From JAXGYX01 sp040772065 (GTDB lineage Bacteria > Bacillota > Clostridia > Saccharofermentanales > Fastidiosipilaceae): a stretch of 64,000 nt of DNA. The translations under genes were made by a program, and so were the position numbers. How positions within the stretch are numbered: the first letter of the stretch is position 1; each line of letters opens with the position of its first letter. Shown in pieces: positions 38,638-47,502 of the stretch. The stretch lies in the NCBI GenBank assembly GCA_040772065.1, contig JAXGYX010000001.1, positions 620,001 to 684,000 of the forward strand. The letters are read 5' to 3'. Below the pieces are notes generated by a model. It saw nothing but the letters and a program-made list of their open reading frames with translations. It did not search any database and was not told the DNA's origin.

Positions 38638-40113
38638 ATGAGTCATTGCCTCGTCGTTTTCACAGCCACCTTTCCGGCTGGGACCATGGACAGCTTCATC
38701 CACGAGGAACTGCCTTACACAGCGGCTCAATTTGATGATGTGCTGATTTTTCCGGTCAACGCGGTCGGCGCGCTGTCTCGTCCGGACCCTCGACTACCCC
38801 AAAACTGTGTCGCCTACCTGACCAATCAAAGAGGGCGGATTGGCGGTCGGCTGCGAGACATCGCCTATTTGTCCGGCGCGACATTTAAACGCGCGTCTTA
38901 TTTTTTGCGGGAACGAGAAAAAAAAGCCAAAGGCATTAAAAACAAAATATTTTTGCAGTATTTCGAAGGCCGGGCAGCGCAGGCGTCAAATGATATTTGG
39001 CGGGTGCTCGAACCATTGCTGCGTCCGTATGAAAAGGTGACATTCTATAGTTATTGGCTGTATGTCTCCTGTCTGACGATGCTGCGGGTCGCCGACCGGA
39101 CCGCCTCCCGATACCCTGACAAAGAGGTTGCTCTTTTCTCCCGCGCTCACGGATACGATTTATATGAAGATGCCGATGACCGAGGGTATCTGCCTTATCG
39201 GCAGCTGTTTTTGCGCCGGCTGGACGGGATTTTCCCCTGTTCCGCCGATGGTGTTCGCCATTTGGAAGAGACCTGGAGACAGGAACCGCAAGACAATGAT
39301 CGGCCCCCGGTATGGCTGGCGCGCCTGGGCATGCCGGCACCGGAGAAACTGATCGCCCAACTAACTCCTGACGAGCGGCAAGAGTTGGATCGGCTGTTGG
39401 CCGCGCGCGAGCGGGACGAAACTGTGATCGAGCTGGTCACCTGTGCATGGATCCGTCCGGTGAAGCGTGTTGACCTGCTGGTCGACGCGTTGGCCGCACT
39501 GCGCGGTCGGTCGGCTCAAAAATGGCGCTGGACTCATTTTGGCGGCGCGGAGAAAGACGCCGATTTCAAGGCGCTCGAACAAAGGGTCGCCGGCGATTTG
39601 GATTTTATGGAAGTCAACCTCCCGGGCACACGCTCGCGCTCGTTCATCCTGTCCTATTATCTAGAGGCGAGACCTGACCTGTTTGTCAATACCAGTTACA
39701 GTGAGGGCGTGCCGGTCTCGATCATGGAGGCGATGTCGGCCTCGTTGCCGATCTACGCCACCGATGTAGGCGGCACTGCGGAGATTACCGGAACCGAGGG
39801 AGTTGGCAAACTTTGGAATCGCGGGGTGACCGCCGGGCAGATCGCCGCCGACCTGTCCTTGTTCGCAAAATTGTCGGCCGACGAGCGCGCGAAACCGGGC
39901 CACGCCGCGCGGCTGCGCTGGGACCGAATTTGCCGGGCAGAGCGGAACTATCGCCAATTCGCCGAGGTGCTGAGTGGACAATCCTCCCTCCGGAACGTAC
40001 CCTTCGAGAGTGCGGAAGCGGGGGACACGATTGTGTCAGAAAATAATGTGGAGCCCGAAGAAATGGCCGCGGATTTGACAGACAAAGGGCGGGTGACAAA
40101 TGAAGAGGCGTGA
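38638..40113 (+). CDS. GT4-type glycosyltransferase
   Basis: A 491-residue cytoplasmic glycosyltransferase of the GT-B fold. The C-terminal half has VTCAWIRPVKRVDLLVDAL and SYSEGVPVSIMEAMSASLPI, with the conserved E-x7-E of retaining GT4 enzymes. A 45-residue acidic extension follows. The ATG at 38638 lies after AAAGGA. It overlaps the next glycosyltransferase gene by 14 bases. Donor and acceptor sugars are unknown. Confidence 0.85.
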   Translation: MSHCLVVFTATFPAGTMDSFIHEELPYTAAQFDDVLIFPVNAVGALSRPDPRLPQNCVAYLTNQRGRIGGRLRDIAYLSGATFKRASYFLREREKKAKGIKNKIFLQYFEGRAAQASNDIWRVLEPLLRPYEKVTFYSYWLYVSCLTMLRVADRTASRYPDKEVALFSRAHGYDLYEDADDRGYLPYRQLFLRRLDGIFPCSADGVRHLEETWRQEPQDNDRPPVWLARLGMPAPEKLIAQLTPDERQELDRLLAARERDETVIELVTCAWIRPVKRVDLLVDALAALRGRSAQKWRWTHFGGAEKDADFKALEQRVAGDLDFMEVNLPGTRSRSFILSYYLEARPDLFVNTSYSEGVPVSIMEAMSASLPIYATDVGGTAEITGTEGVGKLWNRGVTAGQIAADLSLFAKLSADERAKPGHAARLRWDRICRAERNYRQFAEVLSGQSSLRNVPFESAEAGDTIVSENNVEPEEMAADLTDKGRVTNEEA

Positions 40114-41272
40114 ACGGTTGAATCACAAATATCATAATCCCAATGGACCGATCGTCCATGTCATTGGAGAGTTCGCTTCGGCGGGAGCCGAATCGGTCAT
40201 GCGCGATCTTGCCATCGAACTTGTCGCGCAGGGAAGAGAGGTGGAGGTGTGGCGATTTTACCGCGCCGCCGAAATCCATCCGGGCGATCAGAAGGCCGCG
40301 TGCGCCGAAGAAATCTTCACAAGTGAGCTCGAAGCCGGCGGCGTGACCGTGCGGGCCATCGACAAGCGGGTGAACAAAGATTATTCACGTACCTGGAAGC
40401 GGATCCGGGTCTTTGCCCGTCAGGCGAAGCCGGCTGTTGTGCACACGCATTTGGAGGAGATATCCTTTCATACCTGCGCCGCCCTGGTTGGCACCCGAAT
40501 CCCGATTGTGCAGACGATGCACAGCGATCGCATTCGCCGCGTTGCGCTGTTGCGCCACTTTTTTCGCTATCGCTGCCGGCGGTTTGTCTGCATCTCTGAG
40601 GCGATCAAAAAGCAAACGTCGCGATATGTGCCCGAGCGCAAATTGGTGTTGATCGCCAACGGCATCCCTCTGAAGGCATTCACTGTCGCGGATCGGGACT
40701 ACTCCGGAGAAGTGCGGTCGCTGGTGGCCGCCGGACGGTTGACCGAGGCGAAAAACCATCACATGATGTTGGAAGCGTTTGGCCGGATTGTGAAGTGGTG
40801 CTTGCGGGACGGCCGTGAGCCACCTATTTTGACTATTTGGGGCGAGGGTGAGTTGCGGGCCGACCTGGAGGAATTCGTTGATCAGCGCGGTTTACGTGAT
40901 TTTGTCAGACTGCCCGGCACGACCGATCGGATGGCGCGCGAGCTCAGGGACGCCGACATTTATTTGATGAGCTCGGACTATGAGGGAATGTCGATCTCAT
41001 TGCTGGAGGCGATGGCATCGGCTTTGCCGATCGTGACGACCGCCGTGTCCGGCGCCAAGGACCTGCTGCGCGACGGCGAAAGTGCCTGTGTCAGTGACAT
41101 AGGTGACGCCGATGCGTTCGCCAACCACGTCCGGAAGCTGATGAGCGAGCCGGATTTGCGCGCCCGGCTTGGTCAGGCCGCGACTGTCACAGCTTCCAAA
41201 TTTAGCATTGTGGTTTGCGCCGAGCGGCACCGCGCTTTATATGACTCGCTTCATAACGGGATATCCTTTTGA
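40100..41272 (+). CDS. GT4-type glycosyltransferase
   Basis: A 390-residue GT-B glycosyltransferase with an N-terminal acceptor domain (HVIGEFASAGAESVMRDLAI) and a C-terminal donor domain with AAGRLTEAKNHHMMLEAF and SSDYEGMSISLLEAMASALP, including E-x7-E. It resembles EpsF/capsule-type transferases that extend a lipid-linked oligosaccharide. It overlaps the preceding gene and is followed by a hairpin terminator, which ends this transcription unit. Confidence 0.88.
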   Translation: MKRRERLNHKYHNPNGPIVHVIGEFASAGAESVMRDLAIELVAQGREVEVWRFYRAAEIHPGDQKAACAEEIFTSELEAGGVTVRAIDKRVNKDYSRTWKRIRVFARQAKPAVVHTHLEEISFHTCAALVGTRIPIVQTMHSDRIRRVALLRHFFRYRCRRFVCISEAIKKQTSRYVPERKLVLIANGIPLKAFTVADRDYSGEVRSLVAAGRLTEAKNHHMMLEAFGRIVKWCLRDGREPPILTIWGEGELRADLEEFVDQRGLRDFVRLPGTTDRMARELRDADIYLMSSDYEGMSISLLEAMASALPIVTTAVSGAKDLLRDGESACVSDIGDADAFANHVRKLMSEPDLRARLGQAATVTASKFSIVVCAERHRALYDSLHNGISF

Positions 41273-41301
41273 CCCTGTCCAATTCAACAGGGGATGATCT
41301 T

Positions 41302-41329
41302 TCACAAGGGTTCAACCTTGTGAGCTTTT
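41302..41329 (+). terminator. Terminator inside the glycan locus
   Basis: TCACAAGG (41302-41309) pairs with CCTTGTGA (41316-41323), loop GTTCAA, followed by GCTTTTC. A promoter follows at once, so transcription is restarted here. Confidence 0.7.
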
Positions 41330-41333
41330 CTAC

Positions 41334-41342
41334 TGTTATAAT
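41334..41342 (+). promoter_or_regulatory. Extended -10 promoter before the Wzy-like gene
   Basis: TGT-TATAAT directly after the terminator; no good -35. About 53 bases before the start codon. Confidence 0.5.
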
Positions 41343-41395
41343 TAAGGACATACATGTGGGCTGAATCTTTTACATGAATATGGAAGAGGTGCTTT

Positions 41396-42802
41396 ATGGT
41401 AAACAACTTAATATTGGTGATTTTGCTGATCATCATTTTGATTTTTTATGCCGGTCAAAACTTCGGCGGCGCGTTCGCCGCCTCGTTTGTCTATCTGACT
41501 TGCGCGCCATTGATGGTGATTGGCGAGCAGGAAATTAATAATTCCTACCCGCTGACCGCGCTGTTGGTGGTTCTAACCTTTATCTCTTGGCTCAGAAGAC
41601 CGGAAAAGAGACCGCGCAGTTATTATTTGCGGCTTTTCGCAGTCAGCATGGGTGTGGTGCTGATCGCCTATTTTATCGGATTTTTCCTGAATGGAACGAC
41701 GAGCCTCCAGACATTCGCGATCGCCTACGCCGGTGAGGTCAATGTGATTTTGCTGGTGATCTCGCTGTCGATGTTGCTGTTTCGGGTGGAGCAACAAGAC
41801 GTTATGAAAGTCATGTTTCGGTCCATCCTGATTTTTGTGATTGTGAACACCGCGGTGTCGGTGTTGCAAAAGCTGGATATCGTCTATGCCTACCGTATGA
41901 TGGATCGCTTCTACGTCAGTGAGAACCGATTTAAACCACTGCTGGTGATGATTTCAGGTGGCTCATATGATCGCGTTTCAGGAACATTTTTTTCGCCGGT
42001 TGTGTTTGGCGCGACCTTGCTGATGGCCGTGGTCTTGCTGACCGCCTGGATCATTCGCCAAAACAGCCGCAAGATACGCTGGGGGGCGGTGACGCTGATC
42101 GCGGTTATGACGGTTGGCGGCATACTCTCTTTTTCAAAACTCTTTATGCTCGGTGTGCCGCTGATGATGATCTACTGGGCGATCTATCTTTTGATCTTCG
42201 CTAAAAACAGGCGGCAAAAACTGTCCAACTGGGCGTTGATGCTGATTGTCTTTGTGATTGTCTATGTGGGTGTCTATTTCGCCTTGCCAAAGGACATGGT
42301 GAACATCAGAGATTACTACTATCAGTATTTCACCAATCCTCTGGCGGCATTGAACAGCCGCTACGCCGGCATCGAGGCGCCACAGGTCGCCTTTATCAAT
42401 GACTTGCCAAACAAAGAAGAGGGAATTGTGACCGGTGCTTTTGACTACTTCAAACAGCACTCGATCTTTGGTGTGGGCCCCGTTCAAGTTGAACAAGAAT
42501 TTTTGGGCGACAGTCAAGTCATCATGGCGGCTCATCACGGCGGCATCGTAGCGCTGGCCGCTTATTTGTATTTTTACCTTTATACCTATGTTCAGGCCTT
42601 CCGCAGACGCAATCTGTATAACCTGTCTTTGATCCCTGTGTTGGCGATCGGCAGCCTGGCCTCGGTCATGTTGACCATGCCGTCGATTCTCCCCTTTGTG
42701 GCATTCATTATTCGCTGGGGAGATTATAGTGGCAAGTTGGTGGTCGGCGAGGATGGTTTGATCCACGATGAGGGTGACCTGCGACTGCATATGATAAAAT
42801 AA
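41396..42802 (+). CDS. O-antigen polymerase-like membrane protein (Wzy)
   Basis: A 468-residue membrane protein with about eleven hydrophobic segments and one larger outer loop (residues about 295-375) that includes DYFKQHSIFGVGPVQVEQEF and AAHHGG. This layout is that of Wzy/O-antigen polymerase-type proteins, which join repeat units; such proteins have poorly conserved sequences, so the call is by topology and context. The ribosome binding site is AGAGGTG. It lies 18 bases before ugd. Confidence 0.75.
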   Translation: MVNNLILVILLIIILIFYAGQNFGGAFAASFVYLTCAPLMVIGEQEINNSYPLTALLVVLTFISWLRRPEKRPRSYYLRLFAVSMGVVLIAYFIGFFLNGTTSLQTFAIAYAGEVNVILLVISLSMLLFRVEQQDVMKVMFRSILIFVIVNTAVSVLQKLDIVYAYRMMDRFYVSENRFKPLLVMISGGSYDRVSGTFFSPVVFGATLLMAVVLLTAWIIRQNSRKIRWGAVTLIAVMTVGGILSFSKLFMLGVPLMMIYWAIYLLIFAKNRRQKLSNWALMLIVFVIVYVGVYFALPKDMVNIRDYYYQYFTNPLAALNSRYAGIEAPQVAFINDLPNKEEGIVTGAFDYFKQHSIFGVGPVQVEQEFLGDSQVIMAAHHGGIVALAAYLYFYLYTYVQAFRRRNLYNLSLIPVLAIGSLASVMLTMPSILPFVAFIIRWGDYSGKLVVGEDGLIHDEGDLRLHMIK

Positions 42803-42819
42803 CGGATGAGGTGATGTAT

Positions 42820-44133
42820 ATGAAAATAGCTGTGGCCGGCACCGGTTATGTCGGTCTGGTAACCGGAGTTTGTTTGGCGGACAAAGGTCATGAGGTGACC
42901 TGCGTCGATGTGGATGAGAACAAAATCAAGACCTTGAGCGCGGGGCGCTCGCCGATTTATGAGGTGGATCTGGAAGAGCTGATGAGCAAGAATCAGTCCC
43001 GCCTGACCTACACAACGGACTACGCGTCGGCCTATGAAGACGCCGAGGTCATTTTCATCGGTGTCGGCACGCCCGAAAAAAGCGACGGGTCGGCCAATTT
43101 ACAATATGTTTATGCGGCCGTCGAGCAGATCGCCGAGACGGTGCGCCGCGACTGTGTGGTGGCGATCAAATCCACGGTGCCGATCGGCACCAACGATCGA
43201 ATCGAGGAGTTTTTGAACGATCGTTTGGTGGCGGACGTCAAAGTCAGCCTGGTCTCCAATCCGGAATTCCTGGCTCAAGGCACCGCCGTGCGCGATTCCC
43301 TGCACGCGTCCAGAATTGTGGTGGGCGCGAATGAGGACGAACCGCTGGAAATTATGCGTGAGCTGTACAAGGATTTTGACGCACCGTTATTAACTTGCGA
43401 CCGCAACAGCGCGGAGATGATCAAATACGCCAGCAACGATTTTTTGGCTTTGAAAATCTCTTATATCAACGAAATCGCAAATTTGTGCGAAATCGTGGGC
43501 GCCGATGTGCGGCAAGTCAGTCGGGGGATGGGGCTCGATCCTCGAATTGGCGATCGTTTTTTGAACGCCGGCATCGGTTATGGAGGCAGCTGTTTCCCCA
43601 AAGACACCAAGGCCTTGCATTGGCTCGCGATCATGAATGATTATGAATTGAAGACGGTGAAGGCCGCGATCGAAGTCAATGAACAACAAAAACTACGTAT
43701 GTTGAAACAACTGCGCCGCGTCATGGGCAACCTGCGCGGTCGCAAGGTGGCGGTGCTCGGACTGACGTTCAAAGCCGGCACCGATGATTTGCGCGAGGCG
43801 CCTTCGTTGGTGAATGTGCCAATTTTGCTCGAGGACGGAGCCGAGGTTCGCGCCTACGATCCGGTCAGCAACCGCGCGTTCGCCACTCTGATGGAGCGCC
43901 AAAAAGTCCAGGACGCAGATAAGGTCACATACCATGACACGCCGGAAGCGGCGCTGAGCGGGGCGGACGCCTGTATCATTTTGACTGAATGGCCACAGAT
44001 CAAAGCGCTGACCGCCACGGATTTCATACGACAGATGTCGCGTCCGTTGGTGTTGGACGGCCGCAACTGCTTCGATCCGATGGAGATGAGGGTGGCGGGT
44101 GTGGAATATCATTGCGTCGGTTATGGCAGGTAA
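42820..44133 (+). CDS. ugd: UDP-glucose 6-dehydrogenase
   Basis: A 437-residue enzyme that oxidises UDP-glucose (or a related UDP-sugar) to the uronic acid with two NAD. The nucleotide loop is VAGTGYVGLVTG, then IKSTVPIGTNDR, SNPEFLAQGTA and the catalytic cysteine in GYGGSCFPKDTKAL; GTDDLREAPS follows. All fit Ugd; a UDP-HexNAc dehydrogenase is less likely but not excluded. ATG 42820 is preferred over GTG 42811 and ATG 42814 because it gives the usual MKIAVAGTGYVG start and 7-base spacing. Confidence 0.93.
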   Translation: MKIAVAGTGYVGLVTGVCLADKGHEVTCVDVDENKIKTLSAGRSPIYEVDLEELMSKNQSRLTYTTDYASAYEDAEVIFIGVGTPEKSDGSANLQYVYAAVEQIAETVRRDCVVAIKSTVPIGTNDRIEEFLNDRLVADVKVSLVSNPEFLAQGTAVRDSLHASRIVVGANEDEPLEIMRELYKDFDAPLLTCDRNSAEMIKYASNDFLALKISYINEIANLCEIVGADVRQVSRGMGLDPRIGDRFLNAGIGYGGSCFPKDTKALHWLAIMNDYELKTVKAAIEVNEQQKLRMLKQLRRVMGNLRGRKVAVLGLTFKAGTDDLREAPSLVNVPILLEDGAEVRAYDPVSNRAFATLMERQKVQDADKVTYHDTPEAALSGADACIILTEWPQIKALTATDFIRQMSRPLVLDGRNCFDPMEMRVAGVEYHCVGYGR

Positions 44134-44204
44134 TGTCGACAGCGGCCGTGACGGATGACGCAGCGGTGAATATCGACGTTTCGCGACCGGACAAGGAGTG
44201 ACAC

Positions 44205-45323
44205 ATGAAACAATATGATTATTTGATAGTTGGGGCGGGCCTTTATGGCAGCGTCTTCGCCCATCAGGCCGCGCTTCATGACAAGCGCTGCCTCGTAATT
44301 GACAGGCGCCCCCATATCGCGGGAAACGCGCACACGGAGCTGATTGAAGACATCGATGTGCATATGTACGGGCCGCATATTTTCCACACCCAAAACAGAG
44401 GTGTCTGGAATTATGTCAACCGCCTGGCGGATTTCAATCGGTTCACAAACTCGCCAATCGCAAACTACAAAGGAGAAATCTTCAACCTGCCGTTCAATAT
44501 GAATACCTTCAACAAGATGTGGGGAGTCGTGACGCCGCAAGAGGCGGAAGCCATGATCCGCACGCAGCGCGAAGAGATCGCCGGCGAGCCGAAAAATCTT
44601 GAAGAGCAGGCGATTCATCTGGTGGGTCGGGATGTCTATGAGAAGTTGATCAAAGGCTATACGGAAAAGCAGTGGGGACGTCCCTGCTCTGAGTTGCCGG
44701 CTTTCATCATCAAACGTCTGCCGGTGCGCTTCACATATGACAACAATTATTTTGACGACCCTTACCAGGGAATTCCAGTCAAAGGTTATGATTTTTTGGT
44801 CGAGCGCATGCTTGAGGACGCCGATCTGCGGCTCGAGACAGATTTTTTCGATCACAAAGAAGAGCTGACCGGTCTGGCGGAGAAGATCGTCTACACCGGC
44901 CCGATCGACCGCTACTTTGACAACTGCCATGGCGAGCTGGCCTGGCGGACGATCCGTTTTGAGCACAGCACGTTGGATCAGCCAAATTACCAAGGCAGCG
45001 CGGTGGTCAATTACACCGATCGCGATGTGCCGTACACCCGAATCATCGAACACAAACATTTCAATTTCGGGGAACAGTCGAAAACTGTGGTGACGCACGA
45101 GTATCCCGCCGAATGGACCGAGGGGACCGAGCCATATTACCCGGTGAATGACAAACAAAATGAGGAACTATACAGAAAATATGCCGTGTTGGCCGAGCGC
45201 GAGACCAACGTCATTTTTGGCGGACGGCTGGCGGAGTATCGCTATTTCAATATGGATCAGGTTGTGGAAGCCGCGCTGCGCAGGGCGACCAAGGAGCTGA
45301 CCAGTTACGCGATCAAAAAATAA
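44205..45323 (+). CDS. glf: UDP-galactopyranose mutase
   Basis: A 372-residue flavoenzyme that converts UDP-galactopyranose to UDP-galactofuranose, the donor of Galf residues in surface glycans. The FAD loop is DYLIVGAGLYGSVFA, followed by RRPHIAGNAHTE and MYGPHIFHTQNRGVWNYV. The substrate region has YTEKQWGRPCSELP and YTGPIDRYFD, all diagnostic. It follows ugd by 71 bases. Its presence predicts Galf in the polymer. Confidence 0.97.
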   Translation: MKQYDYLIVGAGLYGSVFAHQAALHDKRCLVIDRRPHIAGNAHTELIEDIDVHMYGPHIFHTQNRGVWNYVNRLADFNRFTNSPIANYKGEIFNLPFNMNTFNKMWGVVTPQEAEAMIRTQREEIAGEPKNLEEQAIHLVGRDVYEKLIKGYTEKQWGRPCSELPAFIIKRLPVRFTYDNNYFDDPYQGIPVKGYDFLVERMLEDADLRLETDFFDHKEELTGLAEKIVYTGPIDRYFDNCHGELAWRTIRFEHSTLDQPNYQGSAVVNYTDRDVPYTRIIEHKHFNFGEQSKTVVTHEYPAEWTEGTEPYYPVNDKQNEELYRKYAVLAERETNVIFGGRLAEYRYFNMDQVVEAALRRATKELTSYAIKK

Positions 45324-45340
45324 GATTATCAAGAAATAAT

Positions 45341-45373
45341 ATTTAATCGATAAGAAACAAGATTTAATCGATA
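45341..45373 (+). repeat. Two 12-bp direct repeats with 21-bp period
   Basis: ATTTAATCGATA at 45341-45352 and again at 45362-45373. The 21-base period equals two turns of DNA, as for paired protein binding sites. It lies 36 bases before an extended -10 promoter. Confidence 0.65.
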
Positions 45374-45408
45374 GGTATACAGAGTGTAACCATGCCGTTG
45401 GCTTAATT

Positions 45409-45417
45409 TGATATAAT
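45409..45417 (+). promoter_or_regulatory. Extended -10 promoter before the membrane nucleotide-sugar dehydratase gene
   Basis: TGA-TATAAT, identical to the extended -10 at 214-222. No good -35. The start codon is 135 bases further, so a longer 5' untranslated region is expected. Confidence 0.5.
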
Positions 45418-45552
45418 ATCGGTCATTGCCGTGTGAAAGAATGGTTGTCAGCGCGTGAAACACTTCAGTTGAGCCTGGCCGTGGAACATCTTCGCCAAAG
45501 AAGGTGACTTCACCGCCGATGCGGAAAGGTTTCCGGAATTGCCGGATTTTGA

Positions 45553-47472
45553 ATGAAATTGGACAAGTCAAGTTTTTTAGATAAATTTAGCAGATTCAAA
45601 CCTCGTGATTTATTGTTGCGCCGTGTTTTTTTGGTGTTGGCCGACTTTGTCAGCATGTTGCTGGGATTTTGGTTAGTTTCTTTCGCCATGCCCGTTTACC
45701 CCGACGGCATCAGCGCTCTGGATCTGCCCACGATCGCCACATTGTCGCTGCTTAATATAATCATCTACCTGATTGGTGGTCTGTACACCAGTCTTTGGGA
45801 ATACTCCGGCTGGCGAGAGTTGATTCAGATCGCCTTCACAACCTTGGCGGCTACCGCTGTGGACCTGTTGTTCGGACTGATTTTTAAGAATCGTCTGCGG
45901 TTTGTGCAGTATATTTTTGTTTGGATCATTTTGTTGTTGTTCGGTGGAGGCATCCGCCTTTCCTATCGACTGATGCGTTCTCTGAAAAACTGGATCTCGG
46001 TGCGTTCACGCAGGGCCAACCGGCGCGTCATGTTGATCGGAGCCGACAGCAACGGCGCCATGCTGGCGTCCAAAATGCAGGATGGCTCGCTGCAGTTCGG
46101 CATGCCGGTGGTTTTTTTGGATGACGACGCGCGAAAGATCGGCCGCCGCATACACGGCATCAAGGTCGTCGGAGGCTTGGATCGGATCGATCGGGCCATC
46201 GCACTATACAGCGTCGATGAAATCGTGATCGCGAGACCGGATTTGTCGCCCGAGACGTTAAAAGACATCTATGACGCGTCGGTCATGGCCGGCTGTGACT
46301 TGAAAATATTACAAAACCTTGAGGAGCTGTTGGTGAGTGGGGACGAGGAGCGGGTCGATAGCGATCCCATCGTGTTGCGTGACTTTGATGTCGATGACCT
46401 GCTCGGCCGCAAATCCCTGCACCTCAACACAGAACGAATCAACGCCGACATCGCCGGCAAGACCGTGTTGATCACCGGTGGCGGCGGTTCAATCGGTTCC
46501 GAGATCGCCAGACAGATTGCGAGATACAATCCGGCGGTGATCGTCCTGTTTGACATCTATGAGAACCTGGTGTTTGAAAATAAGAATTATTTGATTCAAA
46601 AATACGCGGACACAATCGATGTACAGGTGGAAATAGGATCCATTCAGGATGAGACCCGCCTGAGACAACTGTTTCGAGAATACCGCCCGGATTTTATCTT
46701 TCACGCGGCCGCTCACAAACATGTTCCGCTGATGGAACAAAACCCCGGTGAGGCGCTTAAAAACAACGTGTTCGGCACCAACAATCTAACCCGCCTTTGT
46801 GATGAATTCAAGGTTGGCCGATTTGTGATGATCTCCACCGACAAAGCCGTCAACCCCACCAGCACGATGGGCGCGAGCAAGACCCTGGCGGAAAAAGTTG
46901 TGCAGTCCTGCGCCGCGGAGGCCGTTCACACAAAATTCGCCTGTGTGCGGTTTGGCAATGTTTTGAATTCCAGCGGCAGCGTCATACCGATTTTTCGCAA
47001 ACAATTGGCAGCCGGCGGTCCGTTGACCGTCACCGATGAGAATGTGGTGCGGTATTTCATGACCATACCTGAGGCGGCCGCGCTGGTGCTCGAGGCGGCG
47101 TCGATGGCCACCGGAGGCGAGATCTACATCCTGAACATGGGGCAGCCGGTCCGCATTATGGAGTTGGCGGAAAATTTGATCAAGCTCTCGGGTTTGGAAC
47201 CGCACAAAGATATTAAAATCGTCATCACCGGGCTGCGCCCGGGGGAAAAACTATATGAAGAGCTCAACTACGAGACTGAAAACCTGCTACCGACCGACAA
47301 TCCGGATATCATGGTGGCGCAGCCTCACCCTGTGTCCGCCGAGATGATGAACTCGGTTTTGCGGGAGCTGCGCTCTTGTCTGGATAAATCCAATGGGGAA
47401 ATCAAAGAGACTATTCGGATTTTTGTGCCGACTTATCAGATCGACACACAGACTCAGGATCAGTCCAAATAG
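45553..47472 (+). CDS. Membrane UDP-HexNAc 4,6-dehydratase (CapD/PglF family)
   Basis: A 639-residue protein with four membrane helices in the first 130 residues, a CoA-binding-like domain (MLIGADSNGAMLASKMQ), and a C-terminal SDR domain that starts near residue 303 (VLITGGGGSIGSEIARQI). The active-site region reads STDKAVNPTSTMGASK, with Met where most SDRs have Tyr, as usual in the PglF/CapD group. Such enzymes make UDP-4-keto-6-deoxy-HexNAc. No clear ribosome binding site precedes the ATG. No matching aminotransferase lies next to it, so the final sugar is unclear. Confidence 0.9.
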   Translation: MKLDKSSFLDKFSRFKPRDLLLRRVFLVLADFVSMLLGFWLVSFAMPVYPDGISALDLPTIATLSLLNIIIYLIGGLYTSLWEYSGWRELIQIAFTTLAATAVDLLFGLIFKNRLRFVQYIFVWIILLLFGGGIRLSYRLMRSLKNWISVRSRRANRRVMLIGADSNGAMLASKMQDGSLQFGMPVVFLDDDARKIGRRIHGIKVVGGLDRIDRAIALYSVDEIVIARPDLSPETLKDIYDASVMAGCDLKILQNLEELLVSGDEERVDSDPIVLRDFDVDDLLGRKSLHLNTERINADIAGKTVLITGGGGSIGSEIARQIARYNPAVIVLFDIYENLVFENKNYLIQKYADTIDVQVEIGSIQDETRLRQLFREYRPDFIFHAAAHKHVPLMEQNPGEALKNNVFGTNNLTRLCDEFKVGRFVMISTDKAVNPTSTMGASKTLAEKVVQSCAAEAVHTKFACVRFGNVLNSSGSVIPIFRKQLAAGGPLTVTDENVVRYFMTIPEAAALVLEAASMATGGEIYILNMGQPVRIMELAENLIKLSGLEPHKDIKIVITGLRPGEKLYEELNYETENLLPTDNPDIMVAQPHPVSAEMMNSVLRELRSCLDKSNGEIKETIRIFVPTYQIDTQTQDQSK

Positions 47473-47482
47473 AAAGTGGAGT

Positions 47483-47502
47483 GAGCAAGCGAGCGAGCGA
47501 GC
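47483..47502 (+). repeat. GAGC tetranucleotide repeat before a glycosyltransferase start
   Basis: Five units, GAGC-AAGC-GAGC-GAGC-GAGC, lie between the GTGGAG (47476-47481) and the ATG at 47503. Confidence 0.8.

Noticed and set aside
44121..45158. A 345-codon open frame on the - strand opposite glf
   Set aside because: Antisense shadow of a UDP-galactopyranose mutase gene with full motifs; no start signal.
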